6,837 bases of DNA from Planctomycetota bacterium (GTDB lineage Bacteria > Planctomycetota > Phycisphaerae > SM23-33): the NCBI GenBank assembly GCA_021160865.1, contig JAGHBS010000222.1, forward strand, positions 1 to 6,837, written 5' to 3'. Shown piece after piece: positions 1 to 4,553 of this stretch. Positions within the stretch are counted from its first letter, which is position 1; every line of letters starts with the position of its first letter. The notes beneath the pieces are model-generated. The model saw nothing but the letters and a program-made list of their open reading frames with translations. It did not search any database and was not told the origin of the DNA. The position numbers and the translations under genes were made by a program.

Positions 1-234
1 TGCGGTGCGACCAGCGAGGTTCACGAGATACGGTGCATGGGCGACGACTTCCTTGAGATGTAATCGTTGGCGAGTGGTGTGGAATCTATCAATGGCTTGG
101 CGAGTCAGTGGGGGCGGTTTCCATTGTCTTTGATTATGAAGGAACAGTGCCACGCAATCAAAGCCATACTCATGAGCCCTTTCCAGTGCTCGATGAAGGC
201 CACCTGCAATGCTTAAATGTGCACCAAGCAACAT
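1..234 (-). CDS. nfo: Endonuclease IV (deoxyribonuclease IV), N-terminal 78 residues, gene runs off the left edge
   Basis: Endonuclease IV is a metal-dependent AP endonuclease of base excision repair. It cuts 5' to abasic sites and removes blocked 3' ends. The visible protein starts MLLGAHLSIAGG, the family's first TIM-barrel strand with its conserved G-A-H. It continues with FLHNQRQW (residues 31-38), matching the family's F-x-K-N-x-R-Q-W block; R36 aligns with the E. coli Arg37 that enters the DNA helix at the lesion. VVAHAPYLVNLA (63-74) follows, where H66 aligns with the zinc ligand His69 and Y69-L70 with Tyr72-Leu73. An in-frame TAG lies 12 codons upstream with no other ATG, GTG or TTG between, so the ATG at 234 is the only standard start. 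There is no clear ribosome-binding site close to it, so a leaderless or weakly initiated message is possible. The remaining roughly 200 residues, with the other zinc ligands, lie outside the window. The gene is divergent from archease-rtcB. The family call is based on recalled motifs, not a search. Confidence 0.93.
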   Translation of the reverse strand, partial: MLLGAHLSIAGGLHRALERAHEYGFDCVALFLHNQRQWKPPPLTRQAIDRFHTTRQRLHLKEVVAHAPYLVNLAGRTA

Positions 235-339
235 ATTGGTATATACTAACGCAGATTCAATCCTGCTAAACTAATATCATGAATTTATCTGTCAGGTTTA
301 TACTCGTGAAATGAAAGGGATAAATGGTAAGATAAGCAG
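235..339. promoter_or_regulatory. Divergent intergenic region between nfo and archease, with a weak candidate promoter for the right-hand operon
   Basis: This 105-bp AT-rich gap must hold the start signals for both divergent transcripts. For the rightward operon, TATACT at 299-304 is a reasonable -10 box, but no good -35 hexamer sits 16-18 bp upstream. Transcription from it would begin near 311 and give a leader of about 30 nt containing GAAAGGGA (313-320), which is rather far from the ATG at 340. For nfo on the other strand I see no convincing -35/-10 pair. The assignment is inferential. Confidence 0.35.
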
Positions 340-756
340 ATGACCAAGCACTGGGAAACGTTCGAGCATACTGCAGACCTTGGCTTGCAAGGTTGGGCTG
401 ACACGCTTGCTGAACTGTTTGAAGCCATGGGTGAGGCTCTTTCAAGGCAAATTTGCAACAGCCCAATCGAGCAGCGCAAGACCGTTGAGATACGAGTAAA
501 CTCGACCGATATCGAAACGTTGCTGGTAGATTTCCTTACTGAAATACTCAACCTGTTCAATTTTGAGCGATTCTTAACTGGACGGGTACGTATCAAGGAA
601 ATACACGATAATTCGCTTCGTGCCGAACTTGCTGGCGAAAGTTATGACGAAAATCGACACGAACTGGGTGAAGAAGTAAAGGCAGTGACGTATCATCAAT
701 TAAAGGTCGCTCGTGAAGGTGATAAGTGGGTTGCAAGGGTGATTCTGGATATATGA
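340..756 (+). CDS. Archease, activator of the RtcB RNA ligase
   Basis: Archease is a small acidic metal-binding protein that speeds RtcB guanylylation and lets the ligase turn over repeatedly. The 138-aa length is typical of the family. Conserved landmarks are F-E-H-T-A-D at 8-13 (H10 and D13), a following L-x-E-L-F helix (23-27), D-I-E-T-L-L-V-D-F-L-x-E-I-L at 57-70, E-x-Y-D around 100-103, the hallmark V-K-A-V-T-Y-H at 113-119, and a C-terminal D-I (D137). The acidic residues D13, D57 and D137 are likely metal ligands by family analogy. ATG 340 is the only possible start because TAA lies four codons upstream; the Shine-Dalgarno is weak (GGTAAG, 326-331). The gene ends 3 bp before rtcB, so the two are almost surely co-transcribed, and the partner gene strongly supports the call. 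Nothing looks truncated or missing. Confidence 0.96.
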   Translation: MTKHWETFEHTADLGLQGWADTLAELFEAMGEALSRQICNSPIEQRKTVEIRVNSTDIETLLVDFLTEILNLFNFERFLTGRVRIKEIHDNSLRAELAGESYDENRHELGEEVKAVTYHQLKVAREGDKWVARVILDI

Positions 757-759
757 AAA

Positions 760-2244
760 ATGAGCAAGATGAACGAGATAACGATTGAGAAAATAGATGA
801 TTATCGCTGGCGGATACCTAAGGAATGTCGCTCGGATATGCGCGTCGATGGGATTATCTACGCCGATGAGAAACTGATGGAGCATATTCAGCAGGAGCAG
901 GCTGCCCTTCAGGTAGCCAACGTGGCGACGCTGCCTGGGATTGTTCGTGCCTCCCTTGCGATGCCTGACATTCACTGGGGGTATGGCTTTTGTATCGGAG
1001 GAGTGGCGGCGATGGATATCGAGGCTGGCGGGGTCATCTCGCCAGGTGGCGTGGGATACGATATAAATTGTGGCGTTCGGCTGCTGCGAACCGATCTTAC
1101 CGAGGGGGATGTCCGTGATAAGTTGGAAGGATTGGTCAATCAATTGTTTCGCGATATTCCTTGCGGGGTAGGCGTCGGTGGACCTTACAAATTCACCGAT
1201 GATGATTTGAAAAAAATCTGCTTGCACGGCGCTAGGTATGTTGTTGAGAAAGGGTTGGCAAATGAAGAGGACTTGGAAGTTACCGAAGCAGGCGGTTGTC
1301 TCCCCGGTGCTGACCCCGATGCCGTCTCCAAACATGCCTATCAACGCGGGCGGGATCAGTGCGGAACGCTCGGAGCAGGAAATCACTTCATCGAGGTGCA
1401 GGTAGTCGAGGAGGTCTTCGATAAGTCGGCTGCTGATGTGATGGAATTATCCCTCGGGACTATCTGCGTGATGATTCATTCGGGGTCGAGAGGTTTTGGA
1501 TACCAAATTTGTGACGATGCAATCAAGATGATGCGACAGGTACCGGAAAAGTTTGGGATTTCTTTGCCCGATAGGCAATTGGTCTGTGCCCCGGTAAACA
1601 GTCAGGAAGGTCAGCAGTATCTCGGTGCGATGCGGTCAGCCGCTAATTACGCCTGGGCAAATCGTCAATTATTGGCTCAATTAGCCCGGCAGGCATTTGA
1701 ACATTTCTTCAAGAGTTCGTCCGAATCGTTAGGTATCAGGCAGGTCTATGATGTTGCCCACAACATTGCCAGGATTGAAACGCATCGTGTAGATGGTAAG
1801 GAGCGTCGGCTTTGCGTGCATCGAAAAGGGGCGACGCGGGCGTTCGGACCTATAACCGATCAGTCAACCGAGGATCATCGTAAAGGGATACCCCGAAAGT
1901 ATCATCAAATCGGTCAGCCCGTTCTTATCCCGGGCAGTATGGGAACAGCCAGTTATGTGCTTATCGGAACTCAACGGGCGATGGAGGAAACTTTTGGCTC
2001 GACTTGCCACGGTGCTGGCAGGGTGATGTCGCGGAAAGAAGCGATAAGACATGCTGCTGGAAGGAGCATCGATAAGGAACTTGCTGCCATCGGCATCTTC
2101 GCACGGGCAAGAGGCAGGACAGGTTTGGCTGAGGAACAGCCTGCTGCATATAAGGACGTTCACGACGTTGTTGACGTGGTGGATTCAGCCGGTATCAGCA
2201 GGAAAGTTGCCCGCCTGCGACCACTTTGTGTCGTGAAAGGGTGA
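760..2244 (+). CDS. rtcB: RNA-splicing ligase RtcB (GTP-dependent 3'-phosphate/5'-OH RNA ligase)
   Basis: RtcB joins RNA 2',3'-cyclic-phosphate or 3'-phosphate ends to 5'-OH ends using GTP and Mn2+. It acts in tRNA splicing in archaea and eukaryotes and in RNA repair in bacteria. The 494-aa protein is of the long, archaeal-like size. Family landmarks are all present: G-Y-D-I-N-C-G (99-105; D101 and C104 as metal ligands), G-T-L-G-A-G-N-H-F (202-210; N208, H209), M-I-H-S-G-S-R-G-F-G (238-247; H240), V-A-H-N (332-335; H334), G-S-M-G-T-A-S-Y (392-399), and T-C-H-G-A-G-R (415-421), whose H417 matches the histidine that becomes covalently guanylylated. The C-terminal V-V-K-G places K493 where archaeal RtcB has its conserved nucleotide-contacting lysine. 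All catalytic positions I can recall are intact, so the enzyme should be active. An ATG at 769 is an alternative start; 760 is preferred because GGA at 747-749 lies at a more usable distance. The gene follows archease by 3 bp. Confidence 0.97.
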   Translation: MSKMNEITIEKIDDYRWRIPKECRSDMRVDGIIYADEKLMEHIQQEQAALQVANVATLPGIVRASLAMPDIHWGYGFCIGGVAAMDIEAGGVISPGGVGYDINCGVRLLRTDLTEGDVRDKLEGLVNQLFRDIPCGVGVGGPYKFTDDDLKKICLHGARYVVEKGLANEEDLEVTEAGGCLPGADPDAVSKHAYQRGRDQCGTLGAGNHFIEVQVVEEVFDKSAADVMELSLGTICVMIHSGSRGFGYQICDDAIKMMRQVPEKFGISLPDRQLVCAPVNSQEGQQYLGAMRSAANYAWANRQLLAQLARQAFEHFFKSSSESLGIRQVYDVAHNIARIETHRVDGKERRLCVHRKGATRAFGPITDQSTEDHRKGIPRKYHQIGQPVLIPGSMGTASYVLIGTQRAMEETFGSTCHGAGRVMSRKEAIRHAAGRSIDKELAAIGIFARARGRTGLAEEQPAAYKDVHDVVDVVDSAGISRKVARLRPLCVVKG

Positions 2245-2374
2245 TTTAACAATTGTGGATTGCGCCTGCCTGCTTGCTGTGGGTAAACGGTAATTGCCGA
2301 GACAATTGTTGCGAAGCCACAGCAGAGGTACTTTACATCAGTCCTTGTGCAACTGTTTGTTTTTGATGAATCCT
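2245..2374. other. Non-coding spacer after rtcB with nested inverted repeats; no convincing terminator
   Basis: No gene is recognised here. ACAATTGT occurs twice, as AACAATTGT (2248-2256) and ACAATTGTT (2302-2310), forming an inverted repeat. A second complementary pair, TGCTGTGG (2275-2282) and CCACAGCA (2317-2324), could make an 8-bp stem enclosing a 34-nt loop that holds a small hairpin, CGGTAATTGCCG. A T-rich run (TTTGTTTTT, about 2356-2364) follows further downstream but is not directly attached to a strong stem, so rtcB termination here is only possible. The rest is featureless up to the promoter of the next gene. Confidence 0.4.
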
Positions 2375-2403
2375 TTCTCATAGGGTCTTCATCGTGGTAT
2401 AAT
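2375..2403 (+). promoter_or_regulatory. Extended -10 promoter for the first pseudopilin-like gene
   Basis: A perfect TATAAT (2398-2403) is preceded by TGG (2395-2397), giving an extended -10 element. Seventeen bases upstream lies TTCTCA (2375-2380), a four-of-six match to the TTGACA consensus. Transcription would start near 2410 and give a leader of about 110 nt. That leader holds a small 5-bp hairpin, TCGTG/CACGA (2458-2462 and 2471-2475). The same TGGTAT(A/G)ATAAA box recurs before the paralogous gene downstream, which raises confidence. Confidence 0.7.
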
Positions 2404-2509
2404 AAAAGTGAGACGATGATAATCTGCATCAAGACGAATAAGTACGAAAAAGATGGGTCGTGTCGAAAGTCACGATGGTTAAATAGATAAGCACTTACAT
2501 ACTTGTAAT

Positions 2510-2516
2510 AAAGGGA
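2510..2516 (+). promoter_or_regulatory. Ribosome-binding site of the first pseudopilin-like gene
   Basis: AAAGGGA lies 6 nt before the ATG at 2523. It decides the start in favour of this ATG over the in-frame TTG at 2517, which lies only one base behind the Shine-Dalgarno. Confidence 0.8.
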
Positions 2517-2522
2517 TTGGTC

Positions 2523-3386
2523 ATGAAACGGAGATGCGGATTCACATTGGTCGAATTGTTGGTGGTGGTTTCGATAATTGCCTTACTTATTAGCATACTT
2601 GTTCCGGCATTAGGTCGGGCAAGAGAATTAGCGAGGCAGGTTTCGTGCACGGCTAATGTAAGCGCAATTGCCAAGGGATGGGCTTTGTATGCCAATGATA
2701 ATCGTGGTGCCCCGCCTATACTTCCCGACATTGTTGATCAGTATAGTGCCGATTACAGGGATGATTTACGAATGGGTGACGAATGTACGGCAGCGGCCCT
2801 TGGGACCGGTGCCCAACAGAATCTTTGCTTACTGGTAAAGATAGGCGTTGTACCATGGGAGGTATTCATCTGTCCTTCCACCGAAACTCCTAAGGCTGAT
2901 CGAGGTAGTGGCAGGAAGTATGGCTTAGGAGAACTTGTCGGGGGTACCCGTGTTCTTTATTGCGATTATGGTATTCAAATACCGTACAAACATGATGATG
3001 GTCCTTATCCCTACGGTACTAATCTGTGTCCCCTGACGAAGAATATGGATGGAGGGATTGCCATACTGGCTGATAGGGCATTTAATGGGTACGACCGTCT
3101 TTACAAATGGAGTAGGAATCATCCTGAAGATGGTGAATCGGTGATGTATGCAGACGGTCATGTAAAGTTTTCTCGCGATTTCGTTATCACTCAGAGTGGC
3201 GCTAAGGTTTTGAACACCGGTGGTTGGGGCAGAAATAACATATATAGTTCCGAATATTGGTCTGATAGAACTACCGATCATCCTCGTCTTGATCCGCTGG
3301 GTTATGGCAACCCATATCGCTGCAATGTACAGTGCCCCGATTCTACCAGAGATTCGGTCATTTATGCCTGGGGTGATGGTGCGTGA
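2523..3386 (+). CDS. Pseudopilin-like protein with prepilin N-methylation motif (planctomycete-type, H-x10-DG)
   Basis: This 287-aa protein begins MKRRC-G|FTLVELLVVVSIIALLISILVPAL. A prepilin peptidase would cut after G6, leaving N-terminal F7 with the conserved Glu at mature position 5 (E11). The 20-odd hydrophobic residues that follow form the membrane-spanning and assembly helix. Next comes L-G-R-A-R-E-L-A-R-Q-V-S-C-T-A-N (about 29-45), the usual segment after the helix in these proteins. The periplasmic domain carries C88, C102, C117, C147 and C169 in addition to C42, and N-H-P-E-D-G...Y-A-D-G-H-V (199-214) is the H-x10-DG motif. C267 and C271 form an extra C-x3-C near the end. Known members are type II secretion or pilus-like, cell-surface proteins expanded in planctomycetes; individual functions are unknown. 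No secretion machinery genes are nearby. It has its own promoter and is paralogous to the next gene. Confidence 0.88.
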   Translation: MKRRCGFTLVELLVVVSIIALLISILVPALGRARELARQVSCTANVSAIAKGWALYANDNRGAPPILPDIVDQYSADYRDDLRMGDECTAAALGTGAQQNLCLLVKIGVVPWEVFICPSTETPKADRGSGRKYGLGELVGGTRVLYCDYGIQIPYKHDDGPYPYGTNLCPLTKNMDGGIAILADRAFNGYDRLYKWSRNHPEDGESVMYADGHVKFSRDFVITQSGAKVLNTGGWGRNNIYSSEYWSDRTTDHPRLDPLGYGNPYRCNVQCPDSTRDSVIYAWGDGA

Positions 3387-3454
3387 GATACCGCTATAAA
3401 GCAGGACAATTTTGCTTATCGTAAACACACTGGATGAGGGATTGACAGGTTGCT

Positions 3455-3505
3455 AAAAAAAATTCTTGGAAGCTATTGACAATTTATACAGGCTTCTGGT
3501 ATGAT
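3455..3505 (+). promoter_or_regulatory. Strong sigma70-type promoter with A-tract for the second pseudopilin-like gene
   Basis: A perfect TTGACA (3476-3481), an 18-bp spacer and TATGAT (3500-3505) preceded by TGG (extended -10) make this the best promoter in the window. An uninterrupted run of eight A (3455-3462) lies just upstream, where an UP element would contact the RNA polymerase alpha subunit. Start of transcription is expected near 3511-3513. A second TTGACA at 3442-3447 has no matching -10. The 70 bp between the first pilin stop and this promoter hold no clear terminator, so read-through from the first gene is possible. Confidence 0.82.
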
Positions 3506-3510
3506 AAAGT

Positions 3511-3641
3511 ATGGAAGGTGAACAAGCAATCTTAGATAGTTCATTCCTTCCGAAGCATGTTCCTGTGAGTAGTGAGTTAGCCGGGCGGTCCGGCTATATG
3601 GAATAGTAATAGTTATTCAAGGATTAAGTTAGGTTTCATTG
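3511..3641 (+). promoter_or_regulatory. Structured 5' leader of the second pseudopilin-like gene (three potential hairpins)
   Basis: The predicted transcript begins with a long hairpin. GGAAGGTGAAC (3513-3523) pairs with GTTCATTCCTTCC (3539-3551): 11 base pairs with a two-base bulge and a 15-nt loop. TAGCCGG (3578-3584) and CCGGCTA (3590-3596) then form a perfect 7-bp stem with loop GCGGT, and GAATA (3601-3605) and TATTC (3614-3618) form a weaker third stem. TTCCTT (3544-3549), inside the first hairpin, can alternatively pair with the AAGGAG of the ribosome-binding site (five Watson-Crick pairs plus one G-U). I do not recognise a known riboswitch class. Regulation by this leader is inferred. 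Confidence 0.5.
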
Positions 3642-3648
3642 AAAGGAG
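3642..3648 (+). promoter_or_regulatory. Ribosome-binding site of the second pseudopilin-like gene
   Basis: AAAGGAG lies 6 nt before the ATG at 3655. It is the strongest Shine-Dalgarno in the window and fixes the start. Confidence 0.88.
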
Positions 3649-3654
3649 TATAAG

Positions 3655-4464
3655 ATGCAAAAAAGAAAAGGTTTTACGTTGGTTGAATTGTTGGTAGTGG
3701 TCTCGATTATTGCACTGTTAATATCTATTCTTCTACCAACGCTTGGCAGGGCTAAGGAGCTAACCAAGCAGGTGCTTTGTGCAGCAAACTTGAGCGGGAT
3801 AGGCAAAGCAATAGCACTCTATAGGAGCGAAAATGACGATATGTACCCGATCCTGCCTGACATCGATCAAGATAGTGCTCACTATCAGGCGAGACTGCGA
3901 CTTGGTCCGGAATGCACACGCGCTTCTCTTCGTGACGGCGCCCAGCAGAACCTTTGCCTGCTTGTCAAAGGTCATTACCTATCATGGGGAATGTTCCTTT
4001 GTCCTTCCACAGGGAATCAGGAACTTGACCGCTCTCAAAATGAGAACTGGAAGTATGGCCTGGGTGGAAATGTAGATGGTCAAGATAAGATTTTCTGCGA
4101 TTATGCCATTCAAATTCCCTATAGCCACGGCGGAGATAATCTCTGTCCTCTCGCCCCAAATATGGATGGTAGAATCGCAATCCTTGGGGATAAAGGACCT
4201 GATGGCAACTATAACACCGAATGGAGTCCGAACCATCCTAAGGACGGTGAAAACCTCCTTTATGCCGGTGGAAATGTAAGATTTTCGCGTGATAAAAATG
4301 ATGACGATGATAAAAACACCGGTGGTTGGGGTGGAAATAACGTTTATACGGCGGATAATTGGGATAATGATGATCCGGAAAACCCTGAACTTCTCTCGAA
4401 TGGTAATGATGTAGGTTATCCAGCTTCGACGAAGGATTCAGTCCTTTGGACATGGCGGCCGTAA
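3655..4464 (+). CDS. Pseudopilin-like protein, paralogue of the upstream gene, with degenerate DG motif and acidic C-terminal region
   Basis: This 269-aa protein starts MQKRKG|FTLVELLVVVSIIALLISILLPTL, a textbook prepilin peptidase site (cut after G6, Glu at mature position 5) followed by the hydrophobic helix. It aligns along its whole length with the preceding gene product. Six cysteines are shared (C42, C87, C101, C116, C148, C164), as are G-A-Q-Q-N-L-C-L-L-V-K, the C-P-S-T block, C-D-Y-x-I-Q-I-P-Y, N-L-C-P-L, N-M-D-G and N-T-G-G-W-G-x-N-N. It differs in three ways. The H-x10-DG motif reads Y-A-G-G-N-V, so the Asp is lost at G205. The C-terminal C-x3-C is absent. A very acidic stretch occurs around 213-242 (D-K-N-D-D-D-D-K and D-N-W-D-N-D-D). 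It is probably exported and surface- or periplasm-associated; its function is unknown. It ends with tandem TAA stops and an intrinsic terminator. Confidence 0.88.
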   Translation: MQKRKGFTLVELLVVVSIIALLISILLPTLGRAKELTKQVLCAANLSGIGKAIALYRSENDDMYPILPDIDQDSAHYQARLRLGPECTRASLRDGAQQNLCLLVKGHYLSWGMFLCPSTGNQELDRSQNENWKYGLGGNVDGQDKIFCDYAIQIPYSHGGDNLCPLAPNMDGRIAILGDKGPDGNYNTEWSPNHPKDGENLLYAGGNVRFSRDKNDDDDKNTGGWGGNNVYTADNWDNDDPENPELLSNGNDVGYPASTKDSVLWTWRP

Positions 4465-4521
4465 TAAGTTGGCACTGATGGAATGTAGGCTCTGTTAGGG
4501 CTCAAAGATGCTTGAAAGGTG

Positions 4522-4553
4522 ATGGGGACGATGGAATAATCGTCCCCATTTTT
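4522..4553 (+). terminator. Rho-independent terminator after the second pseudopilin-like gene
   Basis: ATGGGGACGAT (4522-4532) and ATCGTCCCCAT (4539-4549) form a perfect 11-bp GC-rich stem with loop GGAATA, followed by a run of five T (4549-4553). The T-tract overlaps the stop codon of the convergent GH3-family gene. On the minus strand the same stem lacks a downstream T-run, so it should terminate mainly rightward transcription, although it may also protect the 3' end of the leftward message. Confidence 0.93.

Noticed and set aside
235..270. A leaderless promoter for nfo around the TATATA-like sequence near its ATG
   Set aside because: No matching -35 sequence lies at a workable distance, so I could not support a specific site.
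700..1386. A 228-codon open frame on the minus strand
   Set aside because: It lies antisense inside rtcB, which has clear family motifs throughout; the antisense protein shows no recognisable motif.
2517..2522. TTG at 2517 as start of the first pseudopilin
   Set aside because: The Shine-Dalgarno AAAGGGA abuts this codon, while it is well spaced for the ATG at 2523; the prepilin leader also has normal length from the ATG.
2925..3428. A 167-codon open frame on the minus strand
   Set aside because: It is antisense to the first pseudopilin-like gene, is dominated by Ile/Thr/Arg from the complementary codons, and has no ribosome-binding site or family motif.
3387..3430. Terminator after the first pseudopilin (AAGCA/TGCTT stem)
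   Set aside because: The stem is only 5 bp with no G-C clamp and no T-run follows.
3511..3641. Cyclic-di-GMP riboswitch before the second pseudopilin
   Set aside because: Pilus-like genes are sometimes controlled this way, but the conserved GEMM core sequences are not present; only generic hairpins are seen.
4238..4453. His/Tyr-rich 71-codon minus-strand frame
   Set aside because: Its composition is just the complement of the Asp/Asn-rich end of the second pseudopilin gene.
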